Shown here: positions 1-7,719 of the stretch, piece by piece
How the letters are laid out: each line of letters starts with the position of its first letter
Position numbering within the stretch: the stretch's first letter is position 1
NCBI RefSeq assembly: GCF_945952055.1
Contig: NZ_CAMFHB010000002.1
Location: 124,001 to 188,000 of the forward strand
Source of the DNA: an uncultured Alsobacter sp.
GTDB lineage: Bacteria; Pseudomonadota; Alphaproteobacteria; Rhizobiales; Beijerinckiaceae
Direction: 5' to 3'
DNA length: 64,000 nucleotides
Program-made: the position numbers and the translations under genes
Notes under the pieces: model-generated
The model's input: only the letters and a program-made list of their open reading frames with translations
What the model was told of the DNA's origin: nothing
Databases searched by the model: none

Positions 1-132
1 CGTCCGCCCACTGCGCTTCTCGGCGGGCATCAACCCCGCGAAGAGCTGGTTGTCGAACATGGTGCCGCAGCCAGACAGTGGAAGCGCGAGCGCGCCTCCG
101 AGACCCAGAAGCGCGTTTCGTCGTGTCAGCAT
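1..132 (-). CDS. Lipoprotein, N-terminal part only (cut by window edge)
   Basis: The reverse strand opens at an ATG at 132 preceded by GGAG six bases upstream and reads 44 codons to the window edge. The peptide begins MLTRRNALLGLGG, a twin-Arg-like n-region and a hydrophobic stretch, and ends the signal with LSGC, a good lipobox with Cys at residue 22. It is therefore probably an exported lipoprotein. The N-terminus resembles that of the L,D-transpeptidase-like lipoprotein near 49.9 kb, but the visible mature part is too short to assign a family. It lies 105 bp beyond the end of the catabolic operon and may be a separate unit. Confidence 0.6.
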   Translation of the reverse strand, partial: MLTRRNALLGLGGALALPLSGCGTMFDNQLFAGLMPAEKRSGRT

Positions 133-237
133 CGATCGCTCCAGCCGTGTGCCCTCTTGATGGGGTAACGGCGGGCAGGGTCAACGGATCCTGGCTTGGA
201 TCTCTTTTCCTTGCAGCAGAGCGACAGCACCTGCCTG

Positions 238-1371
238 TCAGCCCTGCGCCCCCAACGCCCCCAACTCCATCTGCGTCTGCAGCGCCAGTTCGTCGTACAC
301 GGTCCACTCGTCGACGATCTTCCCGTCGATGACGTGGTAGTGCGACATGCCCAGCACGAAGAGCCGCTGGCCGGACGGGACGCCCAGAATGCCGTGGCCG
401 GTGTGATGGCCTTCCATGATCCAGCGCACCGCCACCTTCTCGCCGCCCTCCTCGCAGGGGTTCGAGCAGACGTGCTGGGGCACGAAGGAGCAGTCGGGGA
501 ACGAGCCGACGAGGCCGAGCGTCTGGTGGAGCACGGCGGCGGGGCCGTAGAACTCCTTCATCAGCGGGCCATGCCACTGGCACGTCGGCGCGTAGATGTC
601 GCGGATGCGGCCGAACATGCGCTTGTTGAAGATGTGGTGGAGCTGTGTGAGCAGCCAGGCTTCCGTGTCGGTGTGGGCGATCGAGACGTCGGCCTCGCTC
701 TCCGGCGGATACTGGCCGAGCAGGCGACGGTTCTCGCCGATGTCGATGTTGCGCACACCCCTGGCGAACATGTCCTTGGCGCGGGCGGCGGCGATGGCGC
801 GGCCATCGAGGCCGAGCTGCTGGATGATGGCCATCTGGTCGGCCACGACCCATTCCCGGTAGATCTTGTTCTCCAGGATCATGCAGTCGGCCACCGTGCG
901 CGACGAGAACATGCGCCCGGTCGGCTTGCCGAAGTGGCCGTACTGGGTGTGCCGGCCGACGCCGGTCACGAGGTGGGACGTGTAGAAGCCGTCCACGTCG
1001 TTGCCGCGCCAGATCACCTGGGTCGCCATGCCACGGCGCTCGGGGAACGACACGAGCCGCTGGATGGTGTCGTGCACCACCTCCTCGCGCGAGTAGAGCG
1101 CGCCAGTGGTGTGGTAGAGAACCGCGTTGTGCGTGTAGTGCGTGTAGATGAGCCCGATGTCGCGCTCATCCCAGATCTTGTGGGTGCAACGGACGATGTA
1201 GTCGACGATGTCGGTGTAGCAGTCGTCGAAGCCGCGCAGGCTCTGCACGCGCGGACGGTTGTCGGGCGCGAGCTCGGTGTAGTCGCGCCGCTCTACCTGC
1301 AGCACGGCGCCGCCCTGGGCCGCTCCGTTCGCCGTTGCCATGTCGTTCATCGCCCGCCCCTTCTTCGCCAT
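238..1371 (-). CDS. Two-domain SnoaL/NTF2-like protein (copy A)
   Basis: Up to 377 residues with two NTF2-like (SnoaL-type) domains, roughly residues 45-190 and 215-365. SnoaL-like domains form cone-shaped folds used by cyclases, isomerases and hydrolases, but the reaction here is unknown. The second half ends in the family-like motif DGKIVDEWTVYDE. It shares long stretches with copy B at 3884-4999 (TDIVDYIVRCTH, GMATQVIWRGN, CEEGGEK, VRWIM), so the two are recent paralogs. It is the last gene of the leftward operon, 286 bp after the histidinol-dehydrogenase-like gene, with a large inverted repeat in between. Three in-frame ATGs exist (1371, 1350, 1341). The one at 1350 has the best ribosome binding site (AAGGGG). 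Confidence 0.8.
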   Translation of the reverse strand: MAKKGRAMNDMATANGAAQGGAVLQVERRDYTELAPDNRPRVQSLRGFDDCYTDIVDYIVRCTHKIWDERDIGLIYTHYTHNAVLYHTTGALYSREEVVHDTIQRLVSFPERRGMATQVIWRGNDVDGFYTSHLVTGVGRHTQYGHFGKPTGRMFSSRTVADCMILENKIYREWVVADQMAIIQQLGLDGRAIAAARAKDMFARGVRNIDIGENRRLLGQYPPESEADVSIAHTDTEAWLLTQLHHIFNKRMFGRIRDIYAPTCQWHGPLMKEFYGPAAVLHQTLGLVGSFPDCSFVPQHVCSNPCEEGGEKVAVRWIMEGHHTGHGILGVPSGQRLFVLGMSHYHVIDGKIVDEWTVYDELALQTQMELGALGAQG

Positions 1372-1441
1372 CGTGCGCCCCGTCGTCCTTAGAGCCTCAA
1401 ACAGTGTCCGTCTGACTGCCGGTATCCGGTCAGTGCGCCCT

Positions 1442-1607
1442 CCCTCCCCTGCAGGGGAGGGTGGATCGCGCGCAGCGCGAGACGGGTGGGGGCGGTGGTG
1501 CCGGAGAAGCGAGAGGCCGGGGCCGGCCCCAGCCGCTCACATCGCCCTCTGCGCGTTCCCCACCCGTCAGCCGCTTCGCGGCTGCCACCCTCCCCTGCAG
1601 GGGAGGG
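1442..1607. repeat. Intergenic inverted-repeat element with two CTGCAG-centred palindromes
   Basis: The perfect 20-bp palindrome CCCTCCCCTGCAGGGGAGGG occurs twice, at 1442-1461 and 1588-1607. The sequence after the first copy ends in GACGGGTGGGG, and the one before the second starts CCCCACCCGTC, so the whole block is an imperfect inverted repeat with a less ordered centre. It sits inside the catabolic operon between the HisD-like gene and SnoaL copy A. It looks like a dispersed intergenic palindromic element. In RNA it could fold into a strong structure that affects termination or mRNA processing. Confidence 0.75.
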
Positions 1608-1657
1608 AGAGCGCCTATCGCCTCGTCGTCGTGTTCTCCTGACCGTCTCTTTGTCTC

Positions 1658-2965
1658 TCAGTTCTGGCCCGGCACCGGGCGCTGCAGCCATTCCAGCCGC
1701 AGGGCCGCGGCCCGGCGGTGTCCTTCCAACCCTTCGCTGGCGCTCTGGCGCACGGCGGGCGGGGCGACGGCGTCGACGCCGCGCTCGTCCAGCCACTGGT
1801 GCGTGCAGATCTTGACGTAGGAGCCGACCCACAGGCCGCCCGTGTAGCGGCCGGCGCCACCCGTCGGCAGCGTGTGGTTGGTGCCGCAGCACTTGTCGGA
1901 ATAGACGACGCTGGCCAGCTTGCCGATGAACAGCGAGCCGTAGTTGCGCAGCTTCTTGGCCATGCCCTGCGCGTCGGCCGTGTGCACCTGCAGGTGCTCG
2001 GCCGCGACGTGGTCCGAATAGGCGATCATCGCCGCCTCGTCGTCGCAAAGCACGATCTCGCCGGCATTGTCCCAGGACTTGCCGGCGACGCCCGCCGTGG
2101 AGAGGCCTTGGAGCTGGCGCTCGACCTCCTTCAGCGTCGCCTCGGCGAGCGCCCTGTCGGTGGTGATGAGGCCGACGCGGGTGTGGATGTCGTGCTCGGC
2201 CTGCGCCAGCAGGTCGGTGGCGATCGTGACGGCGTCGCCGGTCGAGTCCGCCACGACGAAGATCTCGCTGGGGCCGGCGAGCTGGTCGATGCCGACGGGG
2301 CCGAAGACCTGGCGCTTGGCCTCGTTCACATAGGCGTTGCCCGGGCCGAAGATCTTGTTCACCGCCGGCACGGACTGCGTGCCGTAGGCCATGGCGGCGA
2401 TGGCCTGCGCGCCGCCGATGCGGAAGATGCGGTCGGCGCCCGACAGATGGCAGCCGGCGATCATGGCCGGATGGGCGGTTGGCGGCAGGCAGGCGATCAC
2501 TTCGTCGCAGCCGGCGACCTTGGCCGGCACCAGCGTCATGATGGGCGCCGAGAGCAGCGGGTAGCGCCCGCCCGGCACGTAGCAGCCCACGCGCTCGATC
2601 GGGATGACGCGGTGGCCGAGATGCAGGCCGGGCAGCGCCTCGACCTCCAGCGGCAGGATGGTGGCGAGTTGCGCCTGCGCGAAGGCCTTCACCCGGCCGA
2701 TGGCGAACTCGGTGTCGGCGCGGGTCTGCGGCGCGAGCTCTGCGAGCGCGGCCTCGCGTTCCTCCATCGTCACTTCGAGCGCGCCGACCTCGGTCTTGTC
2801 GAAGTCCCTGGAATAGCGGCGGACGGCGTCATCGCCGCCCTCGCGGACATTGCGCAGGATCTCGGCGACGGTGGCGCCGATGGCGGCGGCCTCGGCGGCC
2901 GCGCCCGCGCGCGGCGCCTTGACGTAGCGGGTGCCGGCGACGGGCGGGGTGGGCTGCGCGGTCAT
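1658..2965 (-). CDS. Histidinol-dehydrogenase-family NAD-dependent alcohol dehydrogenase (HpsN-like)
   Basis: 435 residues, full length for the HisD fold. The zinc and catalytic residues of HisD can be matched: GPSEI, the QxxH of LAQAEHD, the EH of AAEHLQ, the Asp of YSDKCCG followed by GTNHTLPT, and the EGLEGH near the C-terminus. The enzyme should oxidise a primary alcohol through the aldehyde to the carboxylate with NAD. No histidine-biosynthesis gene is nearby. The variant SDKCCGTNHTLPTGG and the RYTGGLWVG stretch recall the paralog group that contains sulfopropanediol 3-dehydrogenase (HpsN), so a catabolic role on a polyol or sulfonated polyol is more likely than histidine synthesis. The start at 2965 has AAAGGA upstream. 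It lies 29 bp after the beta-hydroxyacid dehydrogenase gene. Confidence 0.8.
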   Translation of the reverse strand: MTAQPTPPVAGTRYVKAPRAGAAAEAAAIGATVAEILRNVREGGDDAVRRYSRDFDKTEVGALEVTMEEREAALAELAPQTRADTEFAIGRVKAFAQAQLATILPLEVEALPGLHLGHRVIPIERVGCYVPGGRYPLLSAPIMTLVPAKVAGCDEVIACLPPTAHPAMIAGCHLSGADRIFRIGGAQAIAAMAYGTQSVPAVNKIFGPGNAYVNEAKRQVFGPVGIDQLAGPSEIFVVADSTGDAVTIATDLLAQAEHDIHTRVGLITTDRALAEATLKEVERQLQGLSTAGVAGKSWDNAGEIVLCDDEAAMIAYSDHVAAEHLQVHTADAQGMAKKLRNYGSLFIGKLASVVYSDKCCGTNHTLPTGGAGRYTGGLWVGSYVKICTHQWLDERGVDAVAPPAVRQSASEGLEGHRRAAALRLEWLQRPVPGQN

Positions 2966-2994
2966 GGGTCGGGTCCTTTGTCGGAAGGGTCGCG

Positions 2995-3882
2995 TCAGGC
3001 CTTGTCGAGGCCAGCGAGGGCCTCGAAGGTCTCGAGGATGGAATAGATGTCGCGCTTGCCACGGCCGGCGGCCTGGGCGGCAGCCTGGAGCTGGCGCACG
3101 GTGGAGGCGAGCGGCAGCGGCATCGCGTCCCGGCGCGCGGTGTCGAGGATGAGGTCCATGTCCTTGGCCGCCGTGTCGATGTCGGAGGGCGGCGAGGTGA
3201 ACCGGCGCTCCTTCAGGATCGGCGCCTTGAGGGTCAGCTGGCGCGAGCCCAGCGGCCCGGCCTCGAGGATGTCGATCATGGTGTCGAGATCGAGCCCGCC
3301 ACGCTCGCCGAAGGCCAGCGCCTCGCCGATCATCGAGGAGTAGACGCCGACGATGAGGCTGTGCACGAGCTTCAGGTAGGCGGCGGAACTCCCCTCCCCC
3401 ACATGGTGCACCTTGGCGGCCATGGCCTCGAAGGCCGGGCGACAGCGCTCGAAGTCCCCGGCAGCGCCCGAGCCGAACAAGGTCAGTCCCGCCGTCTCGG
3501 CGAGGCCGATGCTGCCGGCGACCTTGGCGCAGACATAGCCGACGCCGGCCTTCGCGGCCGCCGCCTCGACCTCGCCGGAGGCCTTCGGCGACACGGTCGA
3601 GAGATCGGCGAAGACGTGGCCAGGCTTCGCCCCCGCCAGCACGCCCGAGGGCCCCAGCGCGACGGCGCGCAGGATGTCGTCGTTCATGATGATCGAGAAG
3701 GTCACGTCGGCCTGCGCCGCCGCGTCTGCGGCGGTCGCGGCGACGGTGGCGCCCTTGGCGGCGAGTGCCGCCGTGCGCGCCGTGTCGAGGTCGCAGCCGA
3801 CGACGGAAAAGCCGCGCGCCAGCAGGTTCGAGGCCATGGGCAGGCCCATGCGGCCAAGCCCGATAAAGGCGATCGTGGTCAT
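2995..3882 (-). CDS. 3-hydroxyisobutyrate-dehydrogenase-family (beta-HAD) oxidoreductase
   Basis: 295 residues. The N-terminal NAD(P)-binding motif is clear (FIGLGRMGLPMASNL), and the C-terminal all-helical domain contains a KDMDL stretch matching the family KD motif. The likely catalytic Lys is present in AYLKLVHS. The substrate-loop motif usually written DxPVSGG is not recognisable; the position reads AKVAGSIG. The Asn that normally follows the catalytic Lys by four residues is also not found (KLVHS). The enzyme should oxidise a beta-hydroxy acid, but these changes make the substrate hard to guess. The start is 1 bp beyond the stop of SnoaL copy B, so translation is probably coupled. Confidence 0.85.
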   Translation of the reverse strand: MTTIAFIGLGRMGLPMASNLLARGFSVVGCDLDTARTAALAAKGATVAATAADAAAQADVTFSIIMNDDILRAVALGPSGVLAGAKPGHVFADLSTVSPKASGEVEAAAAKAGVGYVCAKVAGSIGLAETAGLTLFGSGAAGDFERCRPAFEAMAAKVHHVGEGSSAAYLKLVHSLIVGVYSSMIGEALAFGERGGLDLDTMIDILEAGPLGSRQLTLKAPILKERRFTSPPSDIDTAAKDMDLILDTARRDAMPLPLASTVRQLQAAAQAAGRGKRDIYSILETFEALAGLDKA

Positions 3883-3883
3883 C

Positions 3884-4999
3884 TCACGAGGCCTTCTGAA
3901 GTTGCGCCGCCTTCACCTGCACCATGAGCGAGAAGATGTCGTAGACGGTCCAGTCGTCGACGATCTGCCCGTCCTGGACGTGGAAGTGGTTCATGCCCAT
4001 GAGCACGAGCGGGCAGCCCGTCGGCGCGCCGAGCACGCCCCAGCCCATGTGATGGCCGTGCATGATCCAGCGCACCGCGATCTTCTCGCCGCCTTCCTCG
4101 CAGGGGATGGAGCAGACGTGCAGGGGCGTGAAGGCCAGATCCGGGATCATGGCGGCAAGGCGCACCACCTGCGTGATCAGCGAGGCTATGCCGGTCAGCT
4201 CCGCCATGGCCGGCCCGTGCCAGCGCACGCCGGGCGCATAGACCTCGTTGAGATGGCCATACATGCGCCGGTTCCACACCTCGTGCATCCACCGCAGGCA
4301 GGCCGCCTCGCTCTCGGTGTGGGCGATGGAGGTGTCGCATTTCGCGTTGGGCGGATACTGGCCGACGCGGTGGCCGTTCTCGCCGAGGTCGGTGAGCACG
4401 ACGTTGCGGGCGATCAGGTCCTTCGCGGTGCGCTCCGCGTGGGCCCAGACGTCGATGCCCAGCGAGCGGAACATGGCGTAGCCGTCGCGCACCAGCCACT
4501 CGCGGTAGATCTTGTTCTCGTAGACCATGCAGTCGGCAATGGTCCGCATCACGAAGGTACGGTTGGTGGGCGGCCCGAGGGGCCCGGGCTCCGTGTGCCG
4601 TCCGGTGCTCGTCACGAGGTGGGAGGTGTAGAAGCCCTCGTCCTCGTTGCCGCGCCAGATCACCTGCGTCGCCATGCCCCGCCGGTCGGGGAACTCGGCG
4701 ATGCGCTGGATGGTGGCGCGCACCACCTCCTCGCGGTCGTAGATCGTGCCGAGCGGCGTGTAGACGACCGAATTGTGGGTGTAGTGCGAGTAGATGAGCC
4801 CCACATTGCGCTCGTCCCAAATGCGGTGGGTGCAGCGCACGATGTAGTCGACGATGTCGGTGTATTCGGGATCGAAGCCGCGCAGTCCATGCGCCCGCGG
4901 CCGGTCGGTCGGAACGAGATCGACGAAGTCCCGCCGCTCGGACTGCAGGACCTCGCGCACATTGCTGCTGCCGGGATCGGTGGGCCTCTGGTCGGTCAT
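3884..4999 (-). CDS. Two-domain SnoaL/NTF2-like protein (copy B)
   Basis: 371 residues with two SnoaL-like domains and the terminal motif DGQIVDDWTVYD. It is closely similar to copy A over its whole length, with shared stretches such as TDIVDYIVRCTH, GMATQVIWRGN and CEEGGEK. The ATG at 4999 overlaps the stop of the preceding hydrolase gene (ATGA), and AAAGGA lies eight bases upstream. A longer open frame exists upstream but runs over the hydrolase gene and was not used. The catalysed reaction is unknown; position in a catabolic operon suggests an isomerase, cyclase or hydrolase step, perhaps acting as a dimer with copy A. Confidence 0.85.
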   Translation of the reverse strand: MTDQRPTDPGSSNVREVLQSERRDFVDLVPTDRPRAHGLRGFDPEYTDIVDYIVRCTHRIWDERNVGLIYSHYTHNSVVYTPLGTIYDREEVVRATIQRIAEFPDRRGMATQVIWRGNEDEGFYTSHLVTSTGRHTEPGPLGPPTNRTFVMRTIADCMVYENKIYREWLVRDGYAMFRSLGIDVWAHAERTAKDLIARNVVLTDLGENGHRVGQYPPNAKCDTSIAHTESEAACLRWMHEVWNRRMYGHLNEVYAPGVRWHGPAMAELTGIASLITQVVRLAAMIPDLAFTPLHVCSIPCEEGGEKIAVRWIMHGHHMGWGVLGAPTGCPLVLMGMNHFHVQDGQIVDDWTVYDIFSLMVQVKAAQLQKAS

Positions 5000-5790
5000 G
5001 ACGCAGTCCTTTTCACGCGGACGTCGGAGTGAGACGGGATGTCGAGGTCGAGCCAGTCGCGCAGGGCGGCGGCGACGGCATCGGGATCCTCGATCAGGGC
5101 GAAGTGGCCGGTGCGCGGCACCTGGACGAGACGTGCGCCGGGAATGCCGGCCGCCATCTCCTCGTGCACGGCGGGGGTGCAGAGCTTGTCCTCGGCGCCG
5201 CACAGCACGAGCGTCGGCACGCGGATCGCGCCGAGGCGCGGGCGGCTGTCGGCACGGCTGATGGCCAGTTCGCTCTGGCTCCGGAACGTGTCGAGGCCGG
5301 CTGCGGCCGACATGGCGGCGACGAGGCTGCGCTTCGCCTCGTCGGCCACGTGGTCGCCGCTGACATACACCGACCACAGCTTGTCGGAGACGTAGCGTTC
5401 CATGCCGAGCTGCGCGGCCCGTTCGACCGCGTTGCGACGGGCGGTGTGGTTGGCCGGCGGATCCGGGCGGGCGTTCGTGTCGACAAGGGCAAGGCGCGCG
5501 ATGCGCTCCGGCGCCTGGGCGATCATCTCGAGCGCCACGATGCCGCCGAGCGAGAAGCCGGCCAGCGAAAAGCGCGCGGGCAGTTCCGCGAGCAGTCGGC
5601 GCGCCATGGCGGCCGTGCTGGATTCGCCGACGAGCGGCTTCACGATGACGGGCCGGTGCAGGAGGCGGCAGACGACGGGCTGCCAGACGCGCTCGTCGCA
5701 CAGCGTGCCGGGCAAGAGCACGAGGGGCTCGGCGGGACCAGGCGCCGCGGCGGACACGGGGCGCGCCGTGCCTGGCACCAGGGTGGTCAC
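4996..5790 (-). CDS. Alpha/beta-fold hydrolase
   Basis: 264 residues from a GTG start at 5790 that overlaps the stop of the aldolase gene (GTGA). It shows the hydrolase pattern: LLPGTLCDERVW near the oxyanion hole, the nucleophile elbow AGFSLGG (Ser), an acid candidate in VLCGAEDKLC, and the His in VPRTGHFALIED. It may open a lactone or cleave an ester of a pathway intermediate; the substrate is not visible from sequence. Upstream extension of the frame covers the aldolase gene and is not real. The gene is translationally coupled to its neighbours on both sides. Confidence 0.85.
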   Translation of the reverse strand: MTTLVPGTARPVSAAAPGPAEPLVLLPGTLCDERVWQPVVCRLLHRPVIVKPLVGESSTAAMARRLLAELPARFSLAGFSLGGIVALEMIAQAPERIARLALVDTNARPDPPANHTARRNAVERAAQLGMERYVSDKLWSVYVSGDHVADEAKRSLVAAMSAAAGLDTFRSQSELAISRADSRPRLGAIRVPTLVLCGAEDKLCTPAVHEEMAAGIPGARLVQVPRTGHFALIEDPDAVAAALRDWLDLDIPSHSDVRVKRTAS

Positions 5791-6554
5791 GGCTGCGGCC
5801 CGCGGGCGGCGGCGATGGCGGCCTTCGACGCCTTGGAGAGCAGGCCGACGTCGTTGCCGGGCGTCACGAGGCCAAAGCCCTCGCGGATGCGCCGCGCGGC
5901 CGCTTCGCCCGACGAGCAGAAGATGCCGGCGATCCGGCCCGCGGCGCGGGTCGTCTGGCAGAGCGACAGGATCGTGCCCGCGACCTCGGGATCGTCCGGC
6001 TCGGCCGAGGGCCGGCGGCCCATGGCGAGCGACAGGTCGTTGGGGCCGACATAGATGCCGTCGAGGCCCGGCACCGCCAGGATCGCGTCGGCATTGGCGA
6101 CCGCCTCGGCCGTCTCCAGCATGGCGAGCGTCAGGATCTCGCCGTCCGCGTGGTCGAAGTAGTCCGGCCCGCCGTAGAGCAGCCCGCGCGCCGGGCCGAA
6201 CGAGCGCTGGCCCTTCGGCGGGTAGCGGCAAGCGGAGACGAAGAGCTCGGCCTCGGCGACCGTCGAGATCATCGGGCAGATGATGCCGTAGGCGCCGGCG
6301 TCGAGGAGTTGCATCACCAGCGCCGGCTCGTTGCGCGACACGCGGGCGAGCGGCACCGCGGGGGTCGAGGCGATCGCCTGCAGCATCGCCACGGCGGCGT
6401 CGAAGCCGACCATGCCGTGCTGCAGGTCGACAGTGACGCTGTCGAACCCCTGGTGCCCCATCACCTCGGCCGAATAGGCCGAGGGGATCGCGAGCCAGGC
6501 GTTGACGGCGGGCGTGCCCGCCGCCGCAAGCTGCTTGAGCCGGTTGGGGCGCAT
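5787..6554 (-). CDS. HpcH/HpaI-family class II aldolase
   Basis: 255 residues, the usual length for 4-hydroxy-2-oxo-heptanedioate/2-keto-3-deoxy acid aldolases. Family features are present: DLQHGMVGF with the catalytic His, RVSRNEP with the conserved Arg, the metal-binding Glu in AMLETAEA and the metal-binding Asp in YVGPNDLS. Members cleave a 4-hydroxy-2-oxo acid to pyruvate (or a related 2-oxo acid) and an aldehyde. This places a retro-aldol step in the pathway, after the dehydrogenases have made a keto acid. The gene overlaps the hydrolase by 4 bp and follows the bicupin gene by 4 bp. Confidence 0.9.
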   Translation of the reverse strand: MRPNRLKQLAAAGTPAVNAWLAIPSAYSAEVMGHQGFDSVTVDLQHGMVGFDAAVAMLQAIASTPAVPLARVSRNEPALVMQLLDAGAYGIICPMISTVAEAELFVSACRYPPKGQRSFGPARGLLYGGPDYFDHADGEILTLAMLETAEAVANADAILAVPGLDGIYVGPNDLSLAMGRRPSAEPDDPEVAGTILSLCQTTRAAGRIAGIFCSSGEAAARRIREGFGLVTPGNDVGLLSKASKAAIAAARGPQP

Positions 6555-6558
6555 GGGA

Positions 6559-7704
6559 TCAGAGCTTGCCCATGGCGTAGACCGGCAGCAGGTCGGCGCG
6601 CGCGATGAAGCCGCTCTTATCGACGGCGCGGCCCATGGCCCTCGCCGCTTCCAGCACCTCCGGCGCCCATTCCGGCGTCTTGCGGCCGTCGCCGGCGGTC
6701 ACGACCACGATCTCGGCGTCCGTGTCACCGAGGTTGCGGATGGAACGCCAGGCATGGGCCGGGATCGAGGCCGTATCCCACGGTCCGGCCTGCATCTCGA
6801 CCTCCTCGCCAGGGCCGTTCAGGGTCACGGCCACCGTGCCCGTCAGGATCTGCAGGACCTGCTTTTCCTTGACGCGGAAGCGGGACACGGACTGGCCCGG
6901 GGGCAGCTTCAGCCACTCGATCGAAAACCCGTGGGGGTTGGTGATCTTGGGCGCGTGATTTCGGTCCTGGGTGATGCCGTAGCCGATCACCGGCGCCATC
7001 TCCGAGGCATGACCCGGCAGGCCGCTGTCGAGCAGCGCGTCCTTCGACCAGGCGCGCTCCTCCCGGGTGACGATGCGCTGGCGCATCTCATCCACCGTGT
7101 AGCGGCGCAGCTTGGCGATCTCCTCGTCCGGGATGACCTTGATGAGATCCTCGTCGGCGGGCTTCTCCTGGCCCTTGGTGGTGTCGACGAGGAAGTTGTC
7201 CTTGGTCAGGTAGAGACCATACTGGGCCGCTTCCTTGATGATGGACGGATGCCAGATGATGCCGCCGGTATCGTCGCCGCCGAGCGTCGTGAAGATCCAG
7301 CCGTCATCCGGGCCCACATTGGTGAAGCCCCGGAAGATCCAGGTCGGCACCGAGACGATGTCGCCGGTCTTGCCGACGATCTCGCCGTCGTCGCCGTTCG
7401 GTCCCCAGCGGAACTTCCACTCGCCCTTGAAGACGAGGAACACTTCCGCGGTGAAGTGGATGTGCAGGTTGTTGGTGATGCCGTGCGGCATGGCGGCCGC
7501 GCCGACGTTGAAGCCGTGCGGCTCGCGCAGGTTGATGACCTGGTCGGTGGACGTGGTCACGCCTGGCCCGATCATCGAGTAGTTCTGCTTAAGGTGCGAG
7601 CCCGGCTTCTTGCAGTCGATGAAGGCGACGGAGCACGAGACGTACTGGTCGCGCCGGATGAGGCGTTCCTGCGCCTCCCGGGCGGAAACGACGATGTCGG
7701 TCAT
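6559..7704 (-). CDS. Bicupin protein
   Basis: 381 residues with two cupin barrels. The first (about residues 55-140) has an NNLHIHFTAEVFLVFKG segment, with His and Glu residues that could hold a metal. The second (about residues 270-350) contains GQSVSRFRVKEKQVLQIL in the equivalent place and lacks the metal-binding His cluster, so only the first barrel is probably catalytic. It could be a sugar-acid isomerase, an epimerase or a dioxygenase-like enzyme. It sits between the transporter and the aldolase in the operon, 15 bp after the ATPase gene. Confidence 0.75.
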   Translation of the reverse strand: MTDIVVSAREAQERLIRRDQYVSCSVAFIDCKKPGSHLKQNYSMIGPGVTTSTDQVINLREPHGFNVGAAAMPHGITNNLHIHFTAEVFLVFKGEWKFRWGPNGDDGEIVGKTGDIVSVPTWIFRGFTNVGPDDGWIFTTLGGDDTGGIIWHPSIIKEAAQYGLYLTKDNFLVDTTKGQEKPADEDLIKVIPDEEIAKLRRYTVDEMRQRIVTREERAWSKDALLDSGLPGHASEMAPVIGYGITQDRNHAPKITNPHGFSIEWLKLPPGQSVSRFRVKEKQVLQILTGTVAVTLNGPGEEVEMQAGPWDTASIPAHAWRSIRNLGDTDAEIVVVTAGDGRKTPEWAPEVLEAARAMGRAVDKSGFIARADLLPVYAMGKL

Positions 7705-7719
7705 GGCGGTCCTCTTTCC

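Noticed and set aside
1658-2965. True histidinol dehydrogenase (hisD)
   Set aside because: The fold and residues fit, but the operon is catabolic and there is no histidine-synthesis gene nearby. The local motif resembles the HpsN-type paralogs. I could not exclude it without a tree.
4996-6231. Long frame that extends the alpha/beta hydrolase gene upstream to 6231
   Set aside because: The extension lies over the aldolase gene in another frame and has no similarity; the GTG at 5790 matches the hydrolase family start and overlaps the aldolase stop.
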